A stretch of DNA of 36,944 bases from Gemmatimonadota bacterium (GCA_028873825.1 JAPPNM010000088.1:1-36944), one strand, 5' to 3'; counted from the stretch's first letter, positions 9,151 through 19,014 are shown. Made by a program: numbers and translations. The notes: generated by a model not told the origin, from the letters alone.

Positions 9151-9360
9151 GCACTGCACGCGCGACATACGCAGGACGGCGCCACGCCACGTAGGACAGA
9201 CATGACAACCGGAGTTGTCACTATGTAAGGTGAAGTGTACATCTCTTCGCCCCTTTGCCACGCTCGGTTCACGGCTCGTCCCGCATGCCCGCCTCGTTCG
9301 ATAAGGGCGACACGGTGTCACCCTTCGTTTCGGGAACTTCGCGGACGCCTGCCGCGAGCG
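9151..9360. repeat. Dispersed intergenic element, copy A
   Basis: CTGCACGCGCGACATACGCAGGACGG...TGACAACCGGAGTTGTCA...AAGGGCGACACGGTGTCACCCTT...GCGGACGCCTGCCGCGA. Confidence 0.85.
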
Positions 9361-9585
9361 ATCCTGCCACCTCCTCGCCTGTCTTCCCTTCCGTGCCCAA
9401 TATCGCGCCCGGGCCGCGCCAACCATGAAGATCCGTCGCTGGTATCGCATCGTGTCCGGTGGGGCTACCCTTCCTCTGGGACAGCAATGAGGATGAGTTG
9501 TTCGTCAGGCGGGGCCATCCGGTCCTTTGGGCAAGTCGAACTGAACTGAACCCACTACGCCGCAAGGAGCCAAGGGAGACGACCG

Positions 9586-10776
9586 GTGCAAATGCCGACA
9601 ATCGTGGCGAGAGGCGCCGGGGCCGTGCTGTCGGCGGCGCTGCTGACGGCGTGTGCGGGGGATCCGAGCGCCGGGGACCGAAGCGCCGGCGACGTCGGAG
9701 CGGTGCCGCTGGGCGAGGCGGATGCCGCGTGGGACGAAGGGTTCTCGGTGCTCTCCGCCGTGCGCGAGCTGCCCGGAGGCCGGGTCTTGGTGGCCGATCC
9801 GCTCAGCCAGATCGTCGTTGCGCTGGACTTGGACGCGGGTGTGGCCGACACGATCGGGGGGGTGGGCTCGGGTCCCGCCGAGTACCGCCAACCCGATGCG
9901 GTCTGGCCGCTGCCGGAAGGCCGGACGCTGCTGGTTGACTTGGGCAACGGACGCCTAACGGTGCTGAGCCCGGACTTGGAGTTCGGCGACACCCGCCTCT
10001 TCGCCACGGTCGATCCCAGAGAGGGCACGGTGCTTAGGGCCATCCCGCACGCAGTGGACGGGGCAGGCCGCGTCTACTTCGGGGGACTTCGGGGATCTGC
10101 GGCCAGTCCCGATTCGATGACCATCCTCCGACTGGACTTGGACACCGACGCGGTCGACTCGGTTGGGGCGTTCAAGCGGGCCGCCATCACGATGGAATTC
10201 AGCGGCCGGGGCGTCAGGACGCGTCCGGTTCCGCTTTCGCCGGTCGATGCGTGGGGCGTTGCCGCGGACGGCAGGGTCGTCGTGGCGCGGGCCGGGGACT
10301 ACAGCGTGGAGTGGATCGCCACGGACGGGACGGTCACGAGCGGAGCGCCTGTGCCCTACGCGCGACGGCGGATAGGGCGGGCCGAAAAGATGGCGTGGCG
10401 CGATTCGCAGGCCGAGACCGGAGGCGGACTCACCGTGAGGCAGGAGCGTGTGAACGGCGAAATGCGGACGACGGTGCTACGCCCCGGATCCCGTGAAGAC
10501 GAGGCCGAACTGGACAGCTACGAGTGGCCCGCTTTTCTGCCGCCCTTCTCAGACCGCCCGATCCTGGTGGACGGCACGGGCCGCGCATGGGTCCGCCGCC
10601 ACCGCGAAGCGGACGGGACCCTGCGGTACGACCTCTTCGACGGCACCGGCGCGGTCGTGCTCAAGGTCGAACTGGACTCGCAAAGGCGAGTGGTCGGGTT
10701 CGGCGACGGGACGCTGTACGCAGTGCGGACGGACGGACAGGGACTACAGTGCTTGGAGCGCTACGTGCTTCCTTGA
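9586..10776 (+). CDS. 6-bladed beta-propeller lipoprotein
   Basis: Signal peptide with lipobox LLTAC; repeated propeller-like blades (VLVADPLSQIVVALDLD, LLVDLGNGRLTVLSPD). Confidence 0.7.
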   Translation: MQMPTIVARGAGAVLSAALLTACAGDPSAGDRSAGDVGAVPLGEADAAWDEGFSVLSAVRELPGGRVLVADPLSQIVVALDLDAGVADTIGGVGSGPAEYRQPDAVWPLPEGRTLLVDLGNGRLTVLSPDLEFGDTRLFATVDPREGTVLRAIPHAVDGAGRVYFGGLRGSAASPDSMTILRLDLDTDAVDSVGAFKRAAITMEFSGRGVRTRPVPLSPVDAWGVAADGRVVVARAGDYSVEWIATDGTVTSGAPVPYARRRIGRAEKMAWRDSQAETGGGLTVRQERVNGEMRTTVLRPGSREDEAELDSYEWPAFLPPFSDRPILVDGTGRAWVRRHREADGTLRYDLFDGTGAVVLKVELDSQRRVVGFGDGTLYAVRTDGQGLQCLERYVLP

Positions 10777-10911
10777 CGTCCTCTGGGCCAAAACGCTCGG
10801 GGCGGAACCGGGCGACGCGGGAGGGAGTGCCTCCGTCGCGCCGGAGAGGTGTTTGCGAGGACGTCCCAGGGCTGGCTTGAGCCACGCTAGGCTAGGCTAG
10901 GCTACGGTGGC

Positions 10912-11136
10912 TCAGCCGTCTTCGCGCCCCCGCGTGCGGGCGATGTCGTAGGACGACTGCATCCGCATCAGCGTGTCCATCCTGACCCCGAAGGCCTTCT
11001 CGATGCGCAGCGCCATCATCCCGGACAGGCCCGACCGGCCACTAAGAAAGGTGGAGAGCGCCGGCCGAGACACGCCGAGTACCTTGGCAGCGGTGGCTAC
11101 GGTCAGACCCTGCGGCTCGATCACCTCGGTCCTCAC
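10912..11136 (-). pseudogene. Orphan HigA-type antitoxin copy, frameshifted at N-terminus, toxin missing
   Basis: Near-identical to 16944-17261 (VIEPQGLTVATAAKVLGVSRPALSTFLSGRSGLSGMMALRIEKAFGVRMDTLMRMQSSYDIARTRGRED); GGGG to GGG in the start region. Confidence 0.8.
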
Positions 11137-11216
11137 GAACGCACCGGGTGTGGAGGATTCAGCATGCGCATGTCGTGCTCCGGTCTAATGTTCGTGGCAA
11201 GATTGATCCTCCTCTG

Positions 11217-11783
11217 CTATTCGTCCGGTTCCTCGAACCCGACCTCCCGCAGCCGGACCTCGCGCTCCTCCCGCTCGCGGTCGATCCCTTCCCGACAACC
11301 CTCCGAAGCAAAGGAGCGCCACGCAGCGCCCAGGAGGCCGGTGAAGTCCTCCAGATCGCCCTCGATCTCCCGCTCTCCGGGTGACTCGTATGCGAAGGAG
11401 AATCCGCGGTCCGGTGAAAGGCCTCCGGCGATGTCGATGTCGACGGTGAGCGTCCTGCCTGCGTGGTGCCACTCCAGGAGAACGCCGCCGGAGGACTGCG
11501 GGCCGACGTCGGGGCGGGAGAAGCCGATGTCGGACATGATCGCCGCAATGGCGACCGCCGCCTCCACGACGCTCTTCGGCACGGGACCGGCGCCGTACGA
11601 ATCCCGGTCGTCGGGAAGCTCGGCAAAGCCCCTGATCCGGTGCTCGACGTCCGCAAGCCACGAGTCTTCTTGGACAGGGGCGGCGGGTCGGATGGATTGC
11701 GGCGCCGTCGACGGCGTCCCGGACTCCCGACGCCCGAAGACCGAACGCGGGCGCCTCGACGGTGGGCAGGTGGTGTCGGGCAT
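11217..11783 (-). CDS. Hypothetical protein
   Basis: Internally consistent ORF ...DVEHRIRGFAELPDDRDSYGAGPVPKSVVEAAVAIAAIMSDIGFSRPDVGPQSSGGVLLEWHHAGRTLTVDIDI...; C-terminal tail REREEREVRLREVGF recurs near 22501. Confidence 0.6.
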   Translation of the reverse strand: MPDTTCPPSRRPRSVFGRRESGTPSTAPQSIRPAAPVQEDSWLADVEHRIRGFAELPDDRDSYGAGPVPKSVVEAAVAIAAIMSDIGFSRPDVGPQSSGGVLLEWHHAGRTLTVDIDIAGGLSPDRGFSFAYESPGEREIEGDLEDFTGLLGAAWRSFASEGCREGIDREREEREVRLREVGFEEPDE

Positions 11784-12092
11784 GCAGGGAATCTAGCCGC
11801 TATCCCGGTGCGTGTCTCGGCACTTATCTCGGACAGATTCCCGGCGGGGAGTACGCCCGCTCCCCGCCCTCGAGAAGATCGTCAGGAAGGCGCACCGTTT
11901 GTGGCGCAGCCATCGCCGGGACGTTCGGATCGAAGCCGTGACCCGACTGGTGGACGAGCATACCCCCCTCAAAGTCGTCAACTGTACCATACATTAAGTA
12001 AACCAAACCTTACTTTCCCCGACTTCTGCCGTCGTCGGCGCCCCGATGGAGCACATGGAGCATGCGCATTGGGGGCTGCGGGCTCCGGCATC

Positions 12093-12395
12093 TCAGCCAG
12101 ATGCCGCCGGACGCGGCCCGTACCGAACGACCTTTATTCGGTGTTCCCGTTTCCGTGCCTGGGCGAGATCGTAGGTGGCCTGCCTGCGCAGCCAGAACTC
12201 CGCGTTGGACCACCCCGCCTTTTCCAGGCGAATCGCCATCTCCGGAGAGATGGCTGCACGGCCGTTCAGAACACGCGAGAGGGTGTGACGGGCGACATCG
12301 AGCACCCTTGCCGCCTCGGTCACGTTCAGGCCGAGCGGCACCAGGCAATTCTCCCTGATGCTGCGGCCGGGGTGCGGGGGACTCTCCATGGCCAT
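12093..12395 (-). CDS. higA: HigA-family antitoxin (XRE HTH)
   Basis: [61 protein letters not shown]; paired with HigB. Confidence 0.93.
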   Translation of the reverse strand: MAMESPPHPGRSIRENCLVPLGLNVTEAARVLDVARHTLSRVLNGRAAISPEMAIRLEKAGWSNAEFWLRRQATYDLAQARKREHRIKVVRYGPRPAASG

Positions 12396-12417
12396 GGTGT
12401 CTCTCTCCTGCTGAAAG

Positions 12418-12696
12418 CTAGTGGTAGTCGACCAGGTCGACATCGTAGACATCGCGTTCGTCGAAGCGGAAAAGGATCCGCCAGTTGCCGGAAATCGAAA
12501 TGCTCCAGAGCGGCTTCAGATCGCCCTTTAGGGGATGAAGCCGGTATCCGGGCAGGTCGAGGTCCGATGGTTTGCGGGCGTCGTCGAGGTCCGCGAGAGC
12601 AATCGCGAGGCGGCCGGCCTGATCGGCGCGCACTCGGCTACGGTCATTTCGCTCGTACAGGCGCTTGAGACCCCGGTGACGGAAGCTGCGTATCAT
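12418..12696 (-). CDS. higB: HigB/RelE-family toxin
   Basis: [92 protein letters not shown]. Confidence 0.95.
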   Translation of the reverse strand: MIRSFRHRGLKRLYERNDRSRVRADQAGRLAIALADLDDARKPSDLDLPGYRLHPLKGDLKPLWSISISGNWRILFRFDERDVYDVDLVDYH

Positions 12697-13170
12697 TGAG
12701 GAGTGTACCGCATACCGGTACGCGTGTCAATCGCTGCCACCCCGCTCGCCGCCGAACCCGAAGCGCGTTCGCTGGACGACCGGGACTATGCGGCGGTCTG
12801 CTTCGAGTGACCCGGAGCCTCTGATGCCGAAAGACACGGAGCGGAACACCGAGCCAGTCCGGACCATTCGCCACACCGAGAGTGGCCATTCGGTCGATCG
12901 CGCGGAGCTGCTTCGCAGTGAGCGGGTTCGCAAGGTCATTTCCGAGGTCGCGGACAAGCTGAAGGTCACCCGGGCGGTGGAATCCCGGCGCACGACCTCG
13001 GAATCCACTTCGTAAAACGAATACAGATACAGCATCCGGCTCCATCTGGCCACAGCGGCAACGCTATCTGGGAATCCACGTGCCCACCGCTGCGCGGCCT
13101 ACCATGGACCGTCTGATCGTCACCCGTCCATCCCCATAACCGGCCTTGATCGTCTCTTGAACGCCCCTCC

Positions 13171-13420
13171 GAGCGAGCGCTGCACGCGCGACATACGCAG
13201 GACGGCACAACGCCACATATGACAAACATGACAACCGGAGTTGTCATTATGTAAGGTGAAGTGTACATCTCGTCGCTCCTTCGCCAGGTTCGGTTCACGG
13301 CTCGTCCCGCACGGCCGCCTCGTTCGATAAGGGTGACACCGTGTCACCCTTTGCTTCGGGAACCCCGTGGACGCCTGCCGCGACGAGCGGATCGACGGGG
13401 CAGGCGCCGATCCCACCGCC
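13171..13420. repeat. Dispersed intergenic element, copy B
   Basis: GAGCGAGCGCTGCACGCGCGACATACGCAGGACGG...TGACAACCGGAGTTGTCATTATGTAAGGTGAAGTGTACATC...AAGGGTGACACCGTGTCACCCTT. Confidence 0.88.
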
Positions 13421-13436
13421 GTGGACCCGGCATATG

Positions 13437-13625
13437 ACGCCACCGAGAGCCGAGATCCCACGCGGCTACTCCGTGGTTCGGGTCAGCGTGGACGACCATC
13501 ACGGCCGGACCGTGCCGGTCGGGTCGTCGCTTGGGACGCCACCGAGGCGTGGCACAGGCGGCGGTGGCTGGCGCGCGACGAGAAGGTAGGCGGCGCGGAC
13601 GCCCACACGGCGCGGACGCCGATGC
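13437..13625 (+). pseudogene. Fragment of the 33270-34121 gene family, 1-nt frameshift
   Basis: RGYSVVRVSVDDHHGRTVPVG / VVAWDATEAWHRRRWLARDEKVGG, split between two frames. Confidence 0.75.
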
Positions 13626-13819
13626 GGTGTCACCGGGGGATCCGGGTGTCGTCCCCGGACGGCGCCACCCGCCAAAGGAAGACGAGATGTCGGGACCCGT
13701 TCAGAAGCCGGGGGAGGAGCATGGCAGTCTCGCCATCCGGCCCTTCCTTGACGTGCACGGTAATGTTCACTACGATGTATACGGATTTGTCCATTCTGAC
13801 TCCTACAGAGGATCGAAAG

Positions 13820-14186
13820 ATGTCCGAACCCAGTAGACGGCCCCTACGGCTCATGCGGGACGACCTAGTCTCTCGAGGCATGAGATCAGGCAGCTTTTCC
13901 AGATACCGGAAGCTGATAGGGCTGACCACTACCTGGAGACGTGGCTTCGTCCGGCGAGCGACCGAGCGACGCTCGCAACCCGCCTGATTCCGAAGCTGCT
14001 GAAGCAACGCGAACGCCTTGATCGGTGGCGTGAAAGCCTCGGCGAGCTTCGCGTCCGTGACCGTGCCAAGGCACCTTCGCTTTCCGCAATACCGGCTCGC
14101 AAGCGCATTCGGCGGCCGGGTGTTGGCACCACCGTCACCTCAAGCCCAGTGGCACTTGTAAAGGAGGACCCGTGGCAACAGCTGTA
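13820..14186 (+). pseudogene. Frameshifted hypothetical gene upstream of DUF2384-like antitoxin
   Basis: MSEPSRRPLRLMRDDLVSR then, in another frame, HEIRQLFQIPEADRADHYLETWLRPASDRATLATRLIPKLLKQRERLDRWRESLGELRVRD... ending inside the next gene. Confidence 0.4.
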
Positions 14187-14510
14187 GCTCAGAAGCTCGA
14201 CAGCATCAGGAAGTCCGGTGGCATCAAGGGTCGAGAGATCGCGCAGCTTCTCGAGACTACCCCACAGACCGTTTCGCGTTGGCGGAACGGCAGGTCCACG
14301 CCCCGGCCGAACAGCCTCAACCGGCTTCTTCGCCTGGAGTGGTTGGCTGGCCAGCTCGCCGTGGTGTATCCACCGGATGACGCACGAGTCTGGCTATTCA
14401 GTCCGCACAGTGACTTGGATGGAGAACGACCGGTCGACCTCATTGCGAACGATAGGATGGACGAGGTCCTCGTGATCATCGATCACTTGCAGTCGGCCGC
14501 GTATACCTGA
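14172..14510 (+). CDS. Xre/MbcA/ParS-type (DUF2384-like) antitoxin
   Basis: GTG start preceded by AAAGGAGGA; HTH REIAQLLETTPQTVSRWRNGRSTPRPNSLNRLLRLEWL; C-terminal VWLFSPHSDLDGERPVDLIANDRMDEVLVIIDHL. Confidence 0.75.
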   Translation: MATAVAQKLDSIRKSGGIKGREIAQLLETTPQTVSRWRNGRSTPRPNSLNRLLRLEWLAGQLAVVYPPDDARVWLFSPHSDLDGERPVDLIANDRMDEVLVIIDHLQSAAYT

Positions 14511-14583
14511 CCCAGGAAGGCCGCATGAAGCCGCATCGGCCCTTCGATCCCGATTCGGCTCCACGTTCGGTCACCCGACGCAA

Positions 14584-16038
14584 TCAGCGCACCAGCGGGT
14601 AGACCTCGACCAGCTCCTCGTCGTGGGCACCCCAGCCCCTGGCGAGTACCCGATCCTCCGCAATGTCCACGACAGGCATGCCCACCGGCACCGTGATCCG
14701 CTTCTTCCGTTCCCACGCTTCGCTGAAACCGACCCAGACCACTTCCTCCTGAAGCGGGTTAGGGTACTCCCGGATCCACAAAAGGCCGTCGGCGCCGCCC
14801 AGCATGGCGGAAAAGGCGGGGAGGGTGGGGCGGGCCGGCAGGTCCTCCAGCAGGCGGAGGCCACACTCCGATATGAACTCGTTCGCCCGCAAGGTATCGA
14901 TGACGAACCGCGCCCAGTCTGCCTCGGCGCTCTCTCGGGGCTGCTCCAACGAAACTTCCACGGCGGTCCCGGCCTCGTCGTAGCGCGTGATCGTGATCGA
15001 GTCGGTATCCGCCAGGTAGGCGTAGCGATCGGTGACTGCAGACACGGCAGTCCGTCCGAAGACCACGGATTCCCCGCAGTAAGCCATATTGCCGGCATCG
15101 TTATAGACCTCCCTCAACGCCCACTGCTCTTGACCGGGAAGCGTGCCCTCGAAGACGACCTCCCCGTCAGAAAGACGAACGATCTCATATGTCACCGGCT
15201 GCCGGATCTCCATCGGCCCGGCGGGCGAGGAACCCCGCCATCCTCTCTCCGAGCTTTCGAGCAGCACGCCGTTTCCGAAGGCTCCAACGATCCTGGGCAT
15301 CTGATAAGCGTACGATCTGTGTTTCGTCTGCCCGATGTACCTCCCAGACGCGTCGAGCCGGGTTACTCGCATGTGGTATGCGTCCGAGGTGACCAGTCCG
15401 TCCGCGTGGCGAGCGATCCCAGCTAGGTACACATACTCGCCGGGACCCTCTCCACGCCTGCCTTGCCGATAGAGCAGCCGTCCCGCAGCATCCAGGACCA
15501 GGACCTCGTACGACTGGAGATCGGCGATAGCGATGCCGTCGCCGAAGAAGACCGCTCCGGAGACCCTGCCGAGCGGGAGAGACTCGTCCGATCCGACCAC
15601 TAGCAGCCCGTGGACAAAATCCCCCCGGCATTCGACCGGCGATGCATCCGGGCTGGCCGCTTCGCTTCACCCGTCCACGCTGTAACGTATACATTACACT
15701 ATGTAATGCCTGCTATACATTTTGCCACTCCAAGGCTGCGCTCTGCGTTGCTCCTCTGGCGAATAGCGCTGCTATTCCCCCTTCGTCGCGCCTTGCCAGC
15801 CCGGCGCCTCGCCGCTCTCGGTGCTCGGGCGGCTTTATCCACGGACCACTAGGCTTGGTTTCGCAGCGATCCGGAACGACTCGTCCCCGGGCCACGCGGT
15901 GAACAGGTCCGCAGCCGCCGGGCAACCCGTGGCCCCCGGGTCCGATGGCTCGTCCCGGCAGGCGGCGCAGAGCACCACACAGGAAACGGCGAGCATCGGT
16001 GTCGCCAGCGTGACCCCCAGTGCATCTCCGTGTCTCAT
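14584..16038 (-). pseudogene. 6-bladed beta-propeller lipoprotein interrupted by a 240-bp insertion
   Basis: MRHGDALGVTLATPMLAVSCVVLCAACRDEPSD...FRIAAKPSLVV | insertion | GSDESLPLGRVSGAVFFGDGIAIADLQSYEVLVLDAAGRLLYRQGRRGEGPGEY. Confidence 0.88.
15604..15843. mobile_element. MITE-like non-autonomous insertion (240 bp) flanked by 9-bp direct repeats GACCACTAG
   Basis: GACCACTAG at 15595-15603 and 15844-15852; imperfect terminal inverted repeats (CGTGGACAAAAtCCcCCCG near left end; CGTGGATAAAGCCGCCCG on the complement of the right end); no ORF of substance. Confidence 0.85.
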
Positions 16039-16066
16039 GTCTTTCGCCGGCGTTTCGGCATCCGCC

Positions 16067-16336
16067 ATGCTGGTCCGTCTCGGGCAGGTCGGCGTCCTGC
16101 AGCCCGCCACCGTCGCACGTGCCTTCCGTACCTTCGCCCGCTCCTGGCGCAAATCCGAACCAGAACCCATCCGCGACGATAAGGGATTCGGCGCATTCGA
16201 AACCCCTCGCCGGTTCAAGCAGCTCGTCTGGCGCGCCGTCGGGGAAGAGCTGATCTCGCCCGTCCGCGCGGCGGCTCTTCTCAATGAGCCCCTCGCCGCG
16301 GTCGAGCGGCAGATCAGTGGCCCGGCTACCCGGTGA
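16067..16336 (+). pseudogene. C-terminal remnant of an XRE/ImmA-IrrE-type regulator
   Basis: PRRFKQLVWRAVGEELISPVRAAALLNEPLAAVERQISGPATR*. Confidence 0.45.
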
Positions 16337-16484
16337 CTCGCGTCATCGTGCTCGCGGCCGCCGATGCCTGCCCCACGTCCCAGCTGATCGACGCCCTGAC
16401 GCGCTGGCAGAGCGACAATACCGTCTTCCTCCCTCGACAGGAAATCGCCAAGCGGCTCGGGTCCCTTTGAAGGCATGAACAGGA

Positions 16485-16585
16485 GCGGCCACCTCAAGGG
16501 CTTAATGAGGTTGCATCTGGAAGCGCGACGACGACCGCTTCATATCGGTCGCCATGCAGGCAGTTGCCCACAAAGCAAGGCTGGA
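16485..16585 (+). pseudogene. Degenerate N-terminal fragment of the AAA+ ATPase family (fourth copy)
   Basis: GCCACCTCAAGGGCTTAATGAGGTTGCATCTGGAAGCG...GACCGCTTCATATCGGTCGCCATGCAGGCAGTTGCCCAC aligns to 18019-18121. Confidence 0.8.
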
Positions 16586-16599
16586 TCACGTTCCCGCGG

Positions 16600-16790
16600 G
16601 TCTCCGCTGCAGGAGCTGGCCAGGAAGCGCGGCCCGAAGCCCTCGGCCGGGAAGCGGGACGGGAAAAAGCTGCGAAAGCTCGAGCGGAAGAACGCGCGGC
16701 TGCGTGAGGAGCTCCGCAAGCCGCGTATAGTCACCGAGGTCCAGGGAAAAGTATCGGGGCGTGGGGTTGAGCCCCGGAGACGGGAAGTCC
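16600..16790 (+). pseudogene. Transposase remnant (coiled-coil region typical of IS OrfA-like proteins)
   Basis: LQELARKRGPKPSAGKRDGKKLRKLERKNARLREELRKPRIVTEVQGKVS. Confidence 0.55.
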
Positions 16791-16943
16791 TCTTGAGGGC
16801 TCCGGCGGTCGGGGGGGAAGGGGGGCGATGGCGACGGCGAGGCGGCCGCGAGCGACGGCGCGCTGCGGGCGACACTCGGACGGATGCTGGGGGGGATAGG
16901 ATCCCCGATGTCAACCGAAAACAGCCGGAACCACGTCCGCCCG

Positions 16944-17261
16944 CTATGTCCCCGTTCCCGTCGACCCCGGGCCGGCGCCCGCCCGATACGGCTCGATGTC
17001 GAGCTCGTCTTCGCGCCCTCGCGTGCGGGCGATGTCGTAGGACGACTGCATCCGCATCAGCGTGTCCATCCTGACCCCGAAGGCCTTCTCGATGCGCAGC
17101 GCCATCATCCCGGACAGGCCCGACCGGCCGTTCAGAAAGGTGGAGAGCGCCGGCCGGGACACGCCGAGCACTTCGGCGGCAGCGGCTACGGTCAGACCCT
17201 GGGGCTCGATCACCTCGGTCCTCACGAACGCACCGGGGTGTGGAGGACTCAGCATGCGCAT
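16944..17261 (-). CDS. higA: HigA-family antitoxin (second locus)
   Basis: MRMLSPPHPGAFVRTEVIEPQGLTVAAAAEVLGVSRPALSTFLNGRSGLSGMMALRIEKAFGVRMDTLMRMQSSYDIARTRGRE. Confidence 0.93.
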   Translation of the reverse strand: MRMLSPPHPGAFVRTEVIEPQGLTVAAAAEVLGVSRPALSTFLNGRSGLSGMMALRIEKAFGVRMDTLMRMQSSYDIARTRGREDELDIEPYRAGAGPGSTGTGT

Positions 17262-17274
17262 GTCGTGCTCCGGT

Positions 17275-17556
17275 CTAATGGTAGTCCTCGATTTTCAGGT
17301 CCACGATCTCGTTGCCGGCGACGTAGAACGTCAGCCGCCAGTTCCGCGTCACGTGGAGGCTCCAGAAGTCCCTGCGATCCCCGGCCAGGCGATGTGCTCG
17401 CCATATCCCGAGCGCCCGCAGTTCGTTCGGGTGCTCCATGTCCTGCAGGAAGGCCAGCATCTTCCGCAGCTTGTCCACTGCCGATGGCGCAACTCCTCGC
17501 GGATCGTCCCTTAGGAACAGGCGGCGCAAACCCCCGTGGGGAACGTTTCGGATCTT
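17275..17556 (-). CDS. higB: HigB-family toxin (second locus), start codon unclear
   Basis: KIRNVPHGGLRRLFLRDDPRGVAPSAVDKLRKMLAFLQDMEHPNELRALGIWRAHRLAGDRRDFWSLHVTRNWRLTFYVAGNEIVDLKIEDYH; expected Met position is AAG; the ORF stays open upstream to 17724. Confidence 0.8.
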   Translation of the reverse strand, partial: KIRNVPHGGLRRLFLRDDPRGVAPSAVDKLRKMLAFLQDMEHPNELRALGIWRAHRLAGDRRDFWSLHVTRNWRLTFYVAGNEIVDLKIEDYH

Positions 17557-17918
17557 CGCCGTATAGTGTTGGAACCGCTTTACGGATGTCAAGATGGACT
17601 CGGAGGATTCCGCCTCAAGATCAGTTCGGCCGATCATTGCTTCGTCAATCCGCGCGGGATTTCGCAGCTCGCCCCCGAAGTCGAGGATCTGATTCCCGCG
17701 GACCGTGGGTCGGGAGACTCGCACGATGCGGGCGTGTACGGCACGGCGCCAATCGGGGTGCCCGGACGCTGCGTGACCCGTATCCGGATATCCTCACGGT
17801 CGACCTGCTGGGGCTGGAGCCACCGCCGGCGCCCACCCTAAGCACGACGAGAGCGACCACGGATTCCGCCAAGCACTCACCCCCACGCGCCGCTTGGGCC
17901 ACCCAAACGCCCTAGAAA

Positions 17919-17936
17919 TGACAACTGTAGTTGTCT
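17919..17936. promoter_or_regulatory. Palindrome TGACAACTGTAGTTGTC upstream of intact AAA+ ATPase
   Basis: 6-7 bp arms identical to the palindrome of the dispersed element (TGACAAC-4-GTTGTCA). Confidence 0.7.
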
Positions 17937-18006
17937 ATTTGGAAAGTACAGATTACATTTCGGCCTCGCCGCCCCGACCAGCAACACCCCCCGCCCGGAC
18001 CCCACC

Positions 18007-18996
18007 ATGGCCAGCGCCGAACACCTCAAGGCACTACTGAGGTCGCACCTGGACGGCGACCACGACCGCTTCATGTCGGTCGCCATGCAGGTGGCCGCCC
18101 ACGAAGCGAGGCTGGGCCACGGCAAGCTGGCCACCGATCTGCGCGACATCGTCGATCAGGCGAAGAGCCGCAGCAACGCGAACTCGCCGGTCCCGATCGG
18201 CCGGCCGCGCGGAGAGCTCGCCGGCCTGCTCGAGGCTTCCTATCCCAGGTCGCGACTGGGAGACATGATCCTCGGGAAGACGCTCGCGGACCGGATCGGG
18301 CGCGTCATTCGCGGGCAGCGCCACGCCGGGCGGATTCTCGACCACGGCCTTTCCCCGAGGCGGAAGCTCCTGTTCGTCGGCCCTCCGGGCACCGGGAAGA
18401 CGCTCGCCGCTTCGGTCCTGGCGGGCGAACTCGGTCTTCCTCTGCTTCAGGTCCGGCTCGACGGCCTCATCACGAGATTCATGGGCGAGACCGCGGCCAA
18501 GCTGCGGCAGATCTTCGACGCCACCGGCCGGACCAGGGGGGTGTACTTCTTCGACGAGTTCGACGCGATCGGCTCGGAACGCGCGATCGCCAACGACGCG
18601 GGCGAGATCCGGCGGGTGCTGAACAGCTTCCTCCGGATGATCGAGCAGGACCGATCCCACAGCATGGTGACGGCGGCGACCAACCACCCCGGGATGCTCG
18701 ACCGCGCGCTCTTCCGCCGATTCGACGACATACTCCGCTTCGAGCTGCCCGACGAGTCGCAGATCGCCGAGCTGCTGAAGATGCGGCTCGCCGGGACGGC
18801 GCGGCGCCCGGTCGCGTGGAGCGACCTTGCGAGCCGGGCCGCCGGGCTGAGCTACGCGGAGGTGGCGCGGGCCGCGGACGACGTGATCAAGGACGCGCTG
18901 GTTTCTGGCCGGGCCCGGGTCGGGCAGGAGGAGATTCGTGCGACGCTCGAGGAATTGAAGGCGGCCGGGGAGCGGTTCGGGAGGGCGCGGGCGTAG
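18007..18996 (+). CDS. AAA+ ATPase, IetA-like (ATPase of ATPase/subtilase pair), apparently intact
   Basis: FVGPPGTGKT Walker A, GVYFFDEFDAIGSER Walker B, ATNHPGMLDRALFRRFD sensor/arginine finger. Confidence 0.92.
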   Translation: MASAEHLKALLRSHLDGDHDRFMSVAMQVAAHEARLGHGKLATDLRDIVDQAKSRSNANSPVPIGRPRGELAGLLEASYPRSRLGDMILGKTLADRIGRVIRGQRHAGRILDHGLSPRRKLLFVGPPGTGKTLAASVLAGELGLPLLQVRLDGLITRFMGETAAKLRQIFDATGRTRGVYFFDEFDAIGSERAIANDAGEIRRVLNSFLRMIEQDRSHSMVTAATNHPGMLDRALFRRFDDILRFELPDESQIAELLKMRLAGTARRPVAWSDLASRAAGLSYAEVARAADDVIKDALVSGRARVGQEEIRATLEELKAAGERFGRARA

Positions 18997-19014
18997 TCGG
19001 CGCTCGATCTCGAC

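Noticed and set aside
9066-9272. Conserved micro-ORF MYTSPYIMTTPVVM... on minus strand of the dispersed element
   Set aside because: Copy C is frameshifted and residues track the palindromes; regulatory DNA explains conservation better.
12788-13015. 75-aa plus-strand ORF (MPKDTERNTEPVRTIRHTESGHSVDR...)
   Set aside because: No domain recognised and it lies in a patchwork region; coding status undecided.
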